Shown one piece after another: positions 14,149 through 22,011 of a DNA stretch of 32,487 nucleotides. The stretch comes from Oscillospiraceae bacterium. Its GTDB lineage: Bacteria; Bacillota_A; Clostridia; Oscillospirales; Oscillospiraceae. Where the stretch lies: NCBI GenBank assembly GCA_017415945.1, contig JAFQDR010000284.1, positions 1 to 32,487 on the forward strand, in the 5' to 3' direction. How positions within the stretch are numbered: position 1 is the stretch's first letter; each line of letters opens with the position of its first letter. The notes below the pieces were generated by a model. The model was not told where the DNA came from. It saw only the letters and a program-made list of their open reading frames with translations, and did not search any database. The position numbers were made by a program, and so were the translations under genes.

Positions 14149-16014
14149 TTACTTTTCCAGATAGACCATCAGTGCGGCGATATCCGCGGGGGAGACACCG
14201 CTGATGCGGCTGGCCTGTCCGAAGTTTTCGGGGCGGATCTCGTTCAGCTTCTGCCGTGCTTCCAGTCGCAGACCGGGCACGGTCTCATAGTTCAGTCCCA
14301 TGGGCAGCTTCCGCAGCTCCATGCGGGTGAACTCCTCCACCTGCTTCATCTGGCGCTTGATGTAGCCCTCGTACTGCAGGCAGATGCCCACCTCATCGAT
14401 GACAGCGCGGCTTAAAGCGGGGCGGTTGGGGTCGAAGGCTTCCAGATCACCGTAGCTCACCTGAGGTCTGCGGATCAGATTCGCCAGAGATACGCCGCTC
14501 TTGGGGGCGGTGGTGCCCAGCTGCTCCAGCAGTGCGCACAGCTCCTCGGTGGGAGCGATGTGGGTGGTTTCCAGACGTTCGATTTCTGCTCGCACGGCCT
14601 CGTACTTGGCCTCCACCGCTGCCATGCGCGCATCGGACACCAGACCCAGCTTGTGGCCGATGTGGCACAGACGTTCGTCGGCGTTGTCCTGACGGTGGAT
14701 CAGGCGGTATTCGGAGCGGGAGGTCATCATGCGGTAGGGCTCATTGGTGCCCTTGGTCACCAGATCGTCGATGAGGGTGCCGATGTAGCCGTCGCTGCGG
14801 CGAAGGATCAGCGGTTCCTTACCCTGCAGCTTCAGTGCGGCGTTGACACCTGCCACAAAGCCCTGCACCGCTGCCTCCTCATAGCCGCTGGAGCCGTTGA
14901 ACTGTCCCGCACCGTACAGACCGCTGATGACCTTGGTTTCCATGGTGGCATACAGCTGGGTGGGGTCTACGCAGTCATACTCAATGGCGTAGGCGGGGCG
15001 GGTCATTTCCGCATGGGTCAGACCGGGGATGGTGTGCATCATTTCGATCTGCACCTGCTCGGGCAGGGAGGAGGAGAAGCCCTGAATGTACAGCTCTTGG
15101 GTGTTCAGACCCATGGGCTCCACGAACAGCTGGTGACGCTCCTTGTCGGGGAAGGTCATGATCTTGGTTTCGATAGAGGGGCAGTAGCGAGGGCCGATGC
15201 CGTCAATGACCCCTGTGTAAATGGGGCTGCGGTCCAGATTGTCCTTGATGATCCGGTGGGTGCGCTCATTGGTGTAGGTCAGATAGCACACTGCCTTGTT
15301 GTAGCGAACTTCCTCGTTTTCAAAGGAGAAGGGCTCAATGTCCACGTCACCGGGCTGCACTTCCATCTCGTCAAAGTCCACGGTGCGGGCATTGACTCTG
15401 GGGGGCGTGCCTGTCTTGAAGCGGCGCATATGCAGACCCAGCCGCTTGCAGGTTTCCGCCAGAGGGCCTGCGGCAGCAAGACCGTCGGGGCCTTGGTCGA
15501 TGAGCACCTCGCCAATGATGATGCGGCCCTTCAGATAGGTGCCCGTGGCGATGATGGCGGCATCACAGGCGAAGGTTGCCCCTGTATGGGTGACCACACC
15601 CGTGACTCTGCCGTTTTCCGTGAGAATGTCCACCACTTCTGCCTGCTTCACACGGAGGTTTTCCTGGTTTTCCAGCGTGAGCTTCATGACTTCTTGATAC
15701 CGTCTGCGGTCGGCCTGGGCGCGGAGAGAGTACACAGCGGGACCCTTGCCGCGGTTGAGCATACGGTACTGGATGCAGGCCTCATCAGCAGCCTTTGCCA
15801 TTTCCCCACCCAGAGCATCCAGTTCACGGACCAGATGACCCTTGCCTGTGCCACCAATGGCGGGGTTGCAGGGCATATTGCCCACGGCATCCATGTTTAC
15901 GGTAAAGCAGATGGTGTCCATGCCCATGCGAGCGGCAGCCAGCGCGGCCTCAATGCCTGCGTGGCCCGCGCCGATGACGGCAACCTGACAGCGTCCTGCG
16001 TTGTATTGAACCAT
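14149..16014 (-). CDS. mnmG: tRNA uridine-5-carboxymethylaminomethyl modification enzyme MnmG (GidA)
   Basis: A 621-residue FAD protein which, with MnmE, puts the (carboxymethyl)aminomethyl group on wobble U34 of several tRNAs. The N-terminal FAD motif VAVIGAGHAGIEAALAAARMG, PCNPAIGGTGKGHLVRELDALGG and QYRMLNRGKGPAV are family signatures. GPRYCPSIETKI and QLFVEPMG...YIQGFSSSLP follow, and the C-terminal MnmE/tRNA-binding part contains PGLRLEARQKL. Full length compared with the usual about 620-630. The start has GAGGTGA upstream. mnmE is not in the window. One expected target is tRNA-Leu(UAA), whose gene lies at 25.6 kb. Confidence 0.97.
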   Translation of the reverse strand: MVQYNAGRCQVAVIGAGHAGIEAALAAARMGMDTICFTVNMDAVGNMPCNPAIGGTGKGHLVRELDALGGEMAKAADEACIQYRMLNRGKGPAVYSLRAQADRRRYQEVMKLTLENQENLRVKQAEVVDILTENGRVTGVVTHTGATFACDAAIIATGTYLKGRIIIGEVLIDQGPDGLAAAGPLAETCKRLGLHMRRFKTGTPPRVNARTVDFDEMEVQPGDVDIEPFSFENEEVRYNKAVCYLTYTNERTHRIIKDNLDRSPIYTGVIDGIGPRYCPSIETKIMTFPDKERHQLFVEPMGLNTQELYIQGFSSSLPEQVQIEMMHTIPGLTHAEMTRPAYAIEYDCVDPTQLYATMETKVISGLYGAGQFNGSSGYEEAAVQGFVAGVNAALKLQGKEPLILRRSDGYIGTLIDDLVTKGTNEPYRMMTSRSEYRLIHRQDNADERLCHIGHKLGLVSDARMAAVEAKYEAVRAEIERLETTHIAPTEELCALLEQLGTTAPKSGVSLANLIRRPQVSYGDLEAFDPNRPALSRAVIDEVGICLQYEGYIKRQMKQVEEFTRMELRKLPMGLNYETVPGLRLEARQKLNEIRPENFGQASRISGVSPADIAALMVYLEK

Positions 16015-16137
16015 ATATCGTCACCTCTATGGGAGTATTTCTGTTTAACACTTTATTTTACCGTGTATTTATAGGATTGGCAAGAAAAATATCGTTGGGA
16101 AGCAGGCGAACAAGAACGCCCCAAAAATTAACTGTCG

Positions 16138-16217
16138 ACCTCTCAGTCAGCCATTCGGCTGACAGCTCCCCTTATCGAAGGGGAGCCCCAAAATGTAGGG
16201 GCGAACACGGTTCGCCC
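16138..16217. repeat. Mosaic of palindromic intergenic repeats
   Basis: In the mnmG-glf gap, CTCTCAGTCAGCC...GGCTGACAGCTCCCCTT and its GGGGAGCC partner form one hairpin set. GTAGGGGCGAAC-ACG-GTTCGCCC (16195-16217) forms another. The first resembles repeats at 19072-19160 and 27350-27405, the second those at 25466 and 28422-28444. The rest of 16218-16339 holds only a TACTAT-C-ATAGTA palindrome (16294-16306) in the glf leader. Confidence 0.6.
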
Positions 16218-16339
16218 GCATCGTCGGATAATTAAGATTTCCTAAATTCTCCCACATAAACCCGTGTGACCTATTGTATTTTGTGCAATGAAATACTATC
16301 ATAGTAGCATCGACACTTATACACAAAGAGGGATATACC

Positions 16340-17443
16340 ATGCAGTATGATTATCTGATTGTTGGCACGGGTTTGTTCGGTGCGGTCTTTGCCCATGAGG
16401 CCAAGGCACGGGGAAAGTCCGTGCTGATGGTAGAAAAGCGGAGCCACATCGGGGGCAACGTGTATACGGAGCAGATGGAGGGCATTAACGTCCACCGCTA
16501 CGGTGCCCATATTTTCCACACCAATGATAAGGATGTATGGGAGTATGTGAACCGCTTTGCGGAGTTTAACCGCTATACCAACTCCCCCGTGGCCAATTAC
16601 CATGGGGAGCTGTATTCCATGCCCTTTAATATGTATACCTTTAATAAGATGTGGGGTGTGGTGCGCCCGGAGGATGCCCAAGCCATTATTGAGCGGCAAC
16701 GTGAGGAAGCGGGCATCACCGAGCCCAAAAACTTAGAGGAGCAGGCCATCAGTCTGGTGGGCACGGATATTTACGAGAAGCTGGTGAAGGGCTACACGGA
16801 AAAGCAGTGGGGCAGACCCTGTGACCAATTGCCCGCCTTCATCATCAAGCGGCTGCCTGTGCGCTTCACCTTTGACAATAACTACTTCGATGCCCGCTGG
16901 CAGGGGATCCCTATGGGCGGCTACACCGCTATGGTGGAGAACATGCTGGCAGGGATCGAGGTGCGATTGGACACGGACTATTTGGCCCATAAGTCCGAGC
17001 TGGATGCCTTGGCGGACAAGGTCATTTACACGGGGCCCATTGATGCTTATTTTGACTACTGTCTGGGGAATCTGGCCTATCGCTCCGTGCGCTTTGAGAC
17101 GGAGCTTCTGGACACCCCCAACTATCAGGGCAATGCGGTCATGAACTTCACCGACCGTGAGACACCCTACACCCGCATCATCGAACACAAGTTCTTCGAG
17201 TTCGGTACCCAGCCCAAGACCGTCATTTCCCGTGAGTACAGCGCGGAGTGGCGGCCGGGCATCGAGCCCTATTACCCCATCAACGACGAGGCCAACGGTG
17301 CCTTGTATGCCGCTTATAAGGAACTGGCAGACAAGGAGGATAAGGTCATCTTCGGGGGACGTTTGGGTGAATATAAGTATTACGACATGGATGCGGTCAT
17401 TGCGTCCGCGCTGGAGCTGGTTCGAAAGGAGTTTGAGAAGTAA
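16340..17443 (+). CDS. glf: UDP-galactopyranose mutase
   Basis: A 367-residue flavoenzyme that converts UDP-galactopyranose to UDP-galactofuranose, the precursor of galactofuranose in surface polysaccharides. It has the FAD motif YLIVGTGLFGAVFAHEA, RSHIGGNVYTE, INVHRYGAHIFHTND and FNRYTNSPVANYHGELYSMPFNM, all characteristic, and a late FGGRLGEYKYYDMDAVIASALE. Length equals the family norm. AGAGGGATATACC precedes ATG 16340. The glycosyltransferase gene starts 3 bp after the stop, so the two are an operon. Confidence 0.97.
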   Translation: MQYDYLIVGTGLFGAVFAHEAKARGKSVLMVEKRSHIGGNVYTEQMEGINVHRYGAHIFHTNDKDVWEYVNRFAEFNRYTNSPVANYHGELYSMPFNMYTFNKMWGVVRPEDAQAIIERQREEAGITEPKNLEEQAISLVGTDIYEKLVKGYTEKQWGRPCDQLPAFIIKRLPVRFTFDNNYFDARWQGIPMGGYTAMVENMLAGIEVRLDTDYLAHKSELDALADKVIYTGPIDAYFDYCLGNLAYRSVRFETELLDTPNYQGNAVMNFTDRETPYTRIIEHKFFEFGTQPKTVISREYSAEWRPGIEPYYPINDEANGALYAAYKELADKEDKVIFGGRLGEYKYYDMDAVIASALELVRKEFEK

Positions 17444-17446
17444 GAT

Positions 17447-18454
17447 ATGAAACTTTTGACTGTAACGGTACCCTGCTTCAATTCCGAAGCATATCTGGAA
17501 AACTGCATAGAAAGCCTGCTGCCCGGTGGGGAGCGAATGGAGATCATCATCATTAACGACGGCTCCACCGACCGCACGGGGGCCATTGCCGATGCCTATG
17601 CCGCTAAGTACCCTAACATGGTCCGTGTGGTCCATCAGGAAAACGGAGGACATGGGGAAGGCATCAATCAGGGCCTGCGCCATGCCACAGGTACATATTT
17701 TAAGGTGGTGGACAGTGATGACCGTCTCAGCGGTGACCTGCCCGCGTTCTTAGACCGCTTAGAGGACTGTGAGGCACAGGGGGGCGTAGACCTGCTGGTG
17801 AGCAACTATTACTATGTCCACTCCGACGGCATCGGAGACCGCTCCATCAATTATGCCAACGCACTGGATGAGTGCAAAATCATGGGCTGGGCGGACACCC
17901 GCCCCTTCCTGATGCACCAGATGCTCACCATCCACAGCTGCACCTTCCGCACGGAATGTATGCGCCAATGGCCTGTGGCTTTGCCCAAGAAGACCTTTTA
18001 CGAGGACAATTTGATGGTCTGCATGACACTGCCCCATGTGCACCGTATCGCTTATATGAACGCCGACCTGTATCTCTACACCATCGGCAGAGAGGGGCAG
18101 TCCGTGCAGCGGGATGTGATGATGAAGCGATATCACCACCAGATCTTGGTGACGAAGCTGTGCTTCCGCTCCTGCCATTTGGACGATATCGCCGAGCCCC
18201 GCCTGAAGAAGTACATGAAGCATGAGCTGTTTATGATGTTTGCCATCTCCATTCTGTTCACCCGCCTCAACCGAACCGACGAGACCGATGCGGCTATTGA
18301 GGAGATGTGGGCAGATTGCTATGACTGGGATCCCAAATGGGCCAAGCACTTCCGCAAGGGCTGGCTGCGCTTTCTCTGTCTCCCGGGGAACTTCGGCCGC
18401 AGCTTCTCGGGGCTGGTGTATAAAATCGCAAACAAGATCGTTCGGTTCAACTAA
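17447..18454 (+). CDS. Family 2 glycosyltransferase
   Basis: A 335-residue GT-A fold enzyme. LTVTVPCFNSEAYLENCIESLL starts the nucleotide-binding half. EIIIINDGSTDRTGAIAD, HQENGGHGEGINQGLRHATG and FKVVDSDDRL (the DxD metal motif) follow. A later FYEDNLMV block fits the acceptor half. No membrane helices are evident except a weakly hydrophobic C-terminus, so it is probably cytoplasmic or membrane-associated. Coupled with glf by a 3-bp gap and a ribosome site inside the end of glf, it may use UDP-galactofuranose or a related donor. That substrate is inferred from context only. Confidence 0.9.
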   Translation: MKLLTVTVPCFNSEAYLENCIESLLPGGERMEIIIINDGSTDRTGAIADAYAAKYPNMVRVVHQENGGHGEGINQGLRHATGTYFKVVDSDDRLSGDLPAFLDRLEDCEAQGGVDLLVSNYYYVHSDGIGDRSINYANALDECKIMGWADTRPFLMHQMLTIHSCTFRTECMRQWPVALPKKTFYEDNLMVCMTLPHVHRIAYMNADLYLYTIGREGQSVQRDVMMKRYHHQILVTKLCFRSCHLDDIAEPRLKKYMKHELFMMFAISILFTRLNRTDETDAAIEEMWADCYDWDPKWAKHFRKGWLRFLCLPGNFGRSFSGLVYKIANKIVRFN

Positions 18455-18505
18455 AAGGTGACATTTTACAAAAAATGTGCATAAAAAGTAGTAAAACGGC
18501 ACTTC

Positions 18506-18539
18506 CTGTCTGGACAGTTTCCTTCAAGAGGGCTATAAT
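18506..18539 (+). promoter_or_regulatory. Promoter with overlapping palindrome before ohrR-like gene
   Basis: TGGACA (18511-18516), 17-bp spacer, TATAAT (18534-18539). The -35 box lies inside CTGTC-TG-GACAG (18506-18517), a perfect palindrome suited to autorepression by the MarR-family protein encoded downstream. Confidence 0.7.
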
Positions 18540-18567
18540 GAAGCCATCATTGGAATAGGTGGTTGAA

Positions 18568-19032
18568 ATGAACGAACAGAATTTTGATGCACTGAAAATT
18601 GAAAACCAGCTTTGCTTCCCCTTGTATGCGTGCTCCAGAGAGGTCATCAAGCAGTATAAGCCCTATCTGGACAAGATGGATCTGACCTATACCCAGTATG
18701 TGGTGATGATGGCACTGTGGGAAGAAAAGGAAATGACTGTGAAGGCACTGGGGGACAGACTGTATCTGGACTCCGGCACCCTGACCCCTCTGCTGAAGAA
18801 GCTGGAGGCCAAGGGATATATTACCCGTACCCGTTCCCGCAGAGACGAGCGCAACCTGCTGGTGTCGGTCACCGAAATCGGCGCAGCCCTTCGTGAGGAA
18901 GCTGCGGCAATGCCTCGTGCCATCCGAGAACACACAGAACTGAGCTTCGAGGAAACCGAGACTTTGTACAGACTGCTGTACAAGATTCTTGCCCATGTGG
19001 ACGAACGCAACGAACGGGAAGCCGTAAAATAA
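18568..19032 (+). CDS. ohrR: MarR-family regulator, OhrR-like peroxide sensor
   Basis: A 154-residue winged-helix protein. KIENQLCFPLYACSRE contains the single N-terminal Cys (residue 16) in the same ENQLCF context as the peroxide-sensing Cys15 of Bacillus OhrR. TYTQYVVMMALWE, YLDSGTLTPLLKKLEAKGYI and RRDERNLLVSVT are OhrR-type DNA-binding blocks. OhrR normally represses the organic-hydroperoxide reductase gene ohrA, but no ohr gene lies in the window. Start ATG 18568, with GGTGG in front, is chosen over GTG 18559. It is monocistronic, bounded by its own promoter and a terminator. Confidence 0.85.
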   Translation: MNEQNFDALKIENQLCFPLYACSREVIKQYKPYLDKMDLTYTQYVVMMALWEEKEMTVKALGDRLYLDSGTLTPLLKKLEAKGYITRTRSRRDERNLLVSVTEIGAALREEAAAMPRAIREHTELSFEETETLYRLLYKILAHVDERNEREAVK

Positions 19033-19039
19033 ATACTCC

Positions 19040-19069
19040 ATCCCGATGCAAACCGCATCGGGATTTTTT
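19040..19069 (+). terminator. Rho-independent terminator after ohrR-like gene
   Basis: Perfect 10-bp stem ATCCCGATGC/GCATCGGGAT, loop AAACC, then TTTTT. Confidence 0.9.
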
Positions 19070-19071
19070 AG

Positions 19072-19160
19072 TTTACGCTCTCCCTCAGGGAGAGCTGTCG
19101 CGAAGCGACTGAGAGGGCCTTCTCCGTCCCTTACGGAGCATCTCTCCCAAAGGGAGAGGA
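19072..19160. repeat. CTCTCCCT-type palindromic repeat block
   Basis: Consecutive hairpins: CTCTCCCT-CAGGGAGAG, GTCGC-GAA-GCGAC, CTCCGT-CCCTT-ACGGAG and CTCTCCC-AAAGGGAGAG. Related pieces are at 16138-16190 and 27353-27405. It ends just before the padR promoter. Confidence 0.55.
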
Positions 19161-19167
19161 AAAACAC

Positions 19168-19196
19168 TTGACATTTATATCGCAGTGCGATATAGT
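19168..19196 (+). promoter_or_regulatory. Promoter of the padR operon
   Basis: Perfect TTGACA (19168-19173), 17-bp spacer, TATAGT (19191-19196). The spacer and -10 are covered by the first PadR-type palindrome. Confidence 0.85.
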
Positions 19197-19224
19197 GTAG
19201 ACAGATACATCGCAGTGCGATATA
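19176..19224. promoter_or_regulatory. Tandem operators for the PadR protein
   Basis: TATATCGCAGTGCGATATA (19176-19194) is a perfect 8-bp palindrome around AGT. The copy at 19206-19224 differs only at the third base (TACATCGC...). Centres are 30 bp apart. Both lie between the -35 box and the ribosome site of padR, so strong autorepression is inferred. Confidence 0.8.
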
Positions 19225-19251
19225 TCGAGCTGCAATATGGAGGTGAGGCGC

Positions 19252-19569
19252 ATGGATGCCCATATCAGAAAAGTATACGTCCCCATGACGGAAACGAGCT
19301 TTTATATTCTCCTGTGTCTCCGCGAGGAGATGCACGGATACAGCATCGTGCAGAAGGTGGATGCCCTGACCCACGGGGCGGTGAAGCTCTCCCCGGGCAC
19401 CATGTACGGCAGCCTGTCGAAGATGGAAAAGGACGGGCTCATTCGCTTTGTGCGGGAGACGGACAAACGGAAGATCTATCACATCACCCCTCTGGGCACA
19501 GAGGTACTGGAATTGGAAATGAGCCGCATTGAGCGGCTGTATCGGAATATGAAGGAGGCACAAGCATGA
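19252..19569 (+). CDS. PadR-family transcriptional regulator
   Basis: A 105-residue small PadR (subfamily s2) protein. TETSFYILLCLREEMHGYSIVQKVD, SPGTMYGSLSKMEKDGLIR and DKRKIYHITPLGTEVLELE are the standard winged-helix signature. ATG 19252 is chosen because GGAGGTG (19239-19245) lies 6 bp upstream; ATG 19237 is in frame but overlaps that site. The last codon overlaps the start of the DUF2812 gene (ATGA), a common PadR-DUF2812 pair. Two matching palindromes sit in its promoter. The ligand is not known. Confidence 0.93.
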   Translation: MDAHIRKVYVPMTETSFYILLCLREEMHGYSIVQKVDALTHGAVKLSPGTMYGSLSKMEKDGLIRFVRETDKRKIYHITPLGTEVLELEMSRIERLYRNMKEAQA

Positions 19570-20102
19570 GCACCAAGACTGTATTCAAGTGGTTTGACAT
19601 TACCATGCATGAGGAGGAAGCGGACTGGCTGCGGGCAATGCACAACAGCGGCTGGAAACTGCAGAAGATCACATGGTCTTTTTATACTTTTGAAAGCTGC
19701 ACCCCCGAGGATGTGGTGTATCAGCTGGATTACCCCGGTGAGCTGACCAATAAGACCGAATACCTGCAGATGTTCTTTGACTGCGGCTGGGAGTACATTC
19801 AGGATGTGATGGGCTATTCCTACTTCCGCAAGAGCGCGGCTCAAATGAGCGAGAACGAAACGGGGATCTTCTGCGACCACGAATCCCGCATGGCCATGTG
19901 GGACAGAGTATTCAAGGGCAGAGTTCGTGTGCTGCTGATCATGCTGGTGTGCGTCATCATTCCTCAGCTCATCATGCAGTCCCACAATCAATCACCGGCG
20001 GGGGAGGCACTGTACGGTACCTTCATCGGTCTGCTGATCGTGTATCTGGTGATTCTCATTCGCTTCGCTAAGCGATACAGGGATGCACAAAATCGAGATT
20101 GA
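19566..20102 (+). CDS. DUF2812 membrane protein
   Basis: The 178-residue protein has an N-terminal DUF2812 domain of about 115 residues (KTVFKWFDITMHEEEADWLRAMHNSGWKLQKI, quoted in part; then WEYIQDVMGYSYFRK) and a C-terminal pair of membrane helices (VRVLLIMLVCVIIPQLIM and GTFIGLLIVYLVILIRFA). Its function is not known. Family members are usually translationally coupled to a PadR repressor, as here with a 4-base overlap, and may be part of a membrane-stress or antibiotic response. That role is a family-context guess. Confidence 0.88.
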   Translation: MSTKTVFKWFDITMHEEEADWLRAMHNSGWKLQKITWSFYTFESCTPEDVVYQLDYPGELTNKTEYLQMFFDCGWEYIQDVMGYSYFRKSAAQMSENETGIFCDHESRMAMWDRVFKGRVRVLLIMLVCVIIPQLIMQSHNQSPAGEALYGTFIGLLIVYLVILIRFAKRYRDAQNRD

Positions 20103-20115
20103 GGAGGCCTCGGCT

Positions 20116-20208
20116 ATGGCAGAGTTTGTAGGTGCCGCCCTGCCTTGGGTGGCAATGGGCTTATTCGTTGCGGCTGCCTGCGCAGTGATGAACAGAAAAG
20201 AAAAATAA
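20116..20208 (+). CDS. 30-residue single-span membrane peptide
   Basis: Translation MAEFVGAALPWVAMGLFVAA then ACAVMNRKEK: one hydrophobic helix followed by a basic tail, so the C-terminus probably faces the cytoplasm. GAGGAGG (20101-20107) is 8 bp before the ATG. The gene begins 13 bp after the DUF2812 stop and ends just before a terminator, so it is the third gene of the padR operon. No family is recognised. Good ribosome site, position and composition support a real gene; it could be a small partner of DUF2812 or of the permease downstream. Confidence 0.65.
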   Translation: MAEFVGAALPWVAMGLFVAAACAVMNRKEK

Positions 20209-20218
20209 AAGCAATCAA

Positions 20219-20252
20219 AATCCGCATTTCTGACCGAAATGTGGATTTTTTA
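20219..20252 (+). terminator. Rho-independent terminator of the padR operon
   Basis: Stem AATCCGCATTTC/GAAATGTGGATT (one G-T pair) with loop TGACC, then TTTTTAATT. Confidence 0.88.
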
Positions 20253-20361
20253 ATTATCGGATTCTTTACAGGTTGTCTATTGCGTATTTGCAACTCCTTG
20301 TGATAAAATTATTATTTGTTTGATAGGATATTTATTGGAACATCTAAAAGGAGGCACTTAA

Positions 20362-21633
20362 TTGACTGCTGCAATTATCCTGTTTGCTGTGACTTATGTT
20401 CTGATGCTGGCCTTCGGTCAGTATCGTCCCTACATTGCTCTGGCATCCGGTCTGATCTTCATCGTCACCGGTATGCTGCCCATGAGCGAGATCATTTCTT
20501 CCATTGACTTCAACGTCCTGCTGATGATCGCGGGCACCATGGGTCTGGTGGCACTGTTTATCGAAAGCAAAATGCCCTCTCTGCTGGCGGACCTGATTAT
20601 GGAAAGGGTTCCCAACGTGCAGATGGCTGCGGTTGCGCTGGCACTGTTTGCGGGCATCATCTCCGCATTCGTGGACAACGTGGCTACCGTTCTGATGATC
20701 GCTCCCGTTGCATTGGAGATCTGCAAGAAGCTGGGCACCAACCCCGTCCCCTTTATCATCGGCATTGCCGTTTCCTCTAACCTGCAGGGCGCTGCCACTC
20801 TGGTAGGTGACACCACCGCCATTATGCTGGGCTCCTATGCGGGTATGAGCTTCCTGGACTTCTTCTGGTATCTGGGCAAGCCCTCCATCTTCTTTGCTGT
20901 GGAGCTGGGTGCTGTTCTGTCCGCATTGATTTTGGGCTACCTGTTCCGCAAGGAAAAGGGCGCCATCCCCAAGGGCGCACCTCGCACCGAGGTCACCGAC
21001 TATGTCCCCTCTATTCTGCTGGTGGGTGCCATCGCACTGCTGATTCTGGCTTCCTTCATTCCCGTGAAGCCCGACATCACCAACGGTCTCATCTGCACCA
21101 CTCTGATGATCATCGGCATCATCTACAACTTCATCCGCAAGAAGACCAAGGATGCCATCTTGGCCCCTCTGAAGGAAATCGACTTCCAGACCATCGGTCT
21201 GCTGGTAGGTCTGTTCCTAATGATCGGCGGCATCACCGCCGAGGGTGTCATTGATGCGGCTGCAGGTCTGCTGGCAAAGGCAGGGGGCGGCAACATCTTC
21301 TTCCTGTACACCGTGATCGTGTGGGCATCCGTTGCCATTTCCGCGTTTATTGACAACATTCCCTATGTTGCAACTATGCTTCCCGTCATTACGGGCTTGG
21401 CAGCACAGCTGGGCATTGATCCCACCGTGTTGTACTTCGGTCTGCTGAGCGGTGCGACTCTGGGCGGTAACTGCACGCCCATCGGTGCGTCTGCAAACAT
21501 CACAGGCATCGGCATCCTGCGCAAGGAGGGCTACACCGTCAAGAACAGCGACTTTATGCGCATCGGCGTTCCCTTCACTCTGGCAGCCATCATCCCCGCG
21601 TATATCTACATCTGGATTTTCTACGGTCTGTAA
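20362..21633 (+). CDS. IT-superfamily anion/arsenite-type permease (SLC13/ArsB/CitM-like)
   Basis: A 423-residue protein with about 10-12 membrane spans in two similar halves. Each half has an FxDN motif: FVDNVATVLMIAPVALEI and FIDNIPYVATMLPVITGLA, each followed by a glycine-rich hairpin (SSNLQGAATLVGDTTAIMLG; GATLGGNCTPIGASANITG). This is typical of the ion-transporter superfamily that includes ArsB, NhaD, CitM and SLC13 carriers. The substrate cannot be told. The start is probably TTG 20362: AAAGGAGG (20348-20355) lies 6 bp upstream and no ATG fits. A terminator follows. It comes after the padR operon but has its own leader. Confidence 0.88.
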   Translation: MTAAIILFAVTYVLMLAFGQYRPYIALASGLIFIVTGMLPMSEIISSIDFNVLLMIAGTMGLVALFIESKMPSLLADLIMERVPNVQMAAVALALFAGIISAFVDNVATVLMIAPVALEICKKLGTNPVPFIIGIAVSSNLQGAATLVGDTTAIMLGSYAGMSFLDFFWYLGKPSIFFAVELGAVLSALILGYLFRKEKGAIPKGAPRTEVTDYVPSILLVGAIALLILASFIPVKPDITNGLICTTLMIIGIIYNFIRKKTKDAILAPLKEIDFQTIGLLVGLFLMIGGITAEGVIDAAAGLLAKAGGGNIFFLYTVIVWASVAISAFIDNIPYVATMLPVITGLAAQLGIDPTVLYFGLLSGATLGGNCTPIGASANITGIGILRKEGYTVKNSDFMRIGVPFTLAAIIPAYIYIWIFYGL

Positions 21634-21640
21634 AAAACTC

Positions 21641-21671
21641 AAAGGCACTTCGTTCGGAGTGCCTTTTTTGT
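21641..21671 (+). terminator. Rho-independent terminator after permease
   Basis: Stem AAAGGCACT/AGTGCCTTT with loop TCGTTCGG and TTTT run. Confidence 0.9.
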
Positions 21672-21683
21672 TTATCTTCCACC

Positions 21684-21797
21684 GTAGGGAGCGTCGTCCT
21701 CGACGCTCCGTTCCGCAGTGAGATGATTGCCGATGGATTTTAGAAGATGCATGTCCGAGTGCGGTGGTGACGGAGCGTCGGGGACGACGCTCCCTAC
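21684..21797. repeat. Inverted pair of GTAGGGAGCGTCG palindromes
   Basis: The unit at 21684-21710 (GTAGGGAGCGTCG, TCCT, then CGACGCTCCG counted with overlap) and its reverse-oriented partner at 21771-21797 flank about 60 bp of non-coding sequence. Outside words (ACC before GTAG; GTAGG complement followed by GGA) are also partly inverted, so the whole 114 bp could fold as one long hairpin. Same units occur at 25490-25519 and 32461-32487. Confidence 0.7.
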
Positions 21798-21883
21798 GGA
21801 TGCACACGATATTGCGTGCGAAGGTGAACCAACAAAGGAGAGGGGCAAAGTAGGCAATCCAAGCACTCCTGTAAAACATTACC

Positions 21884-21915
21884 AACACCTTTTCGCAACC
21901 GGAGAGGTGTTTTTG
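21884..21915 (+). terminator. Possible terminator-like hairpin
   Basis: AACACCT (21884-21890) pairs with AGGTGTT (21905-21911), followed by TTTTG. No gene in front of it needs a second terminator, so its role is unclear. Confidence 0.4.
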
Positions 21916-21926
21916 TATATCATAGA

Positions 21927-21978
21927 TGTTGACAGCGCAACAAAATCTGCGTATAATTTCGATGTTGATACCTCAACA
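21927..21978 (+). promoter_or_regulatory. MarR promoter with two TGTTGA-N4-TCAACA operators
   Basis: TTGACA (21929-21934), 17-bp spacer, TATAAT (21952-21957). The palindrome TGTTGACAGCGCAACA (21927-21942) covers the -35 box and TGTTGATACCTCAACA (21963-21978) lies at the transcript start. Centres are 36 bp apart. The layout indicates autorepression by the MarR protein encoded next. Confidence 0.8.
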
Positions 21979-22011
21979 AAAGATAGAAAGATATGAGTAG
22001 GAGGAATTGCT

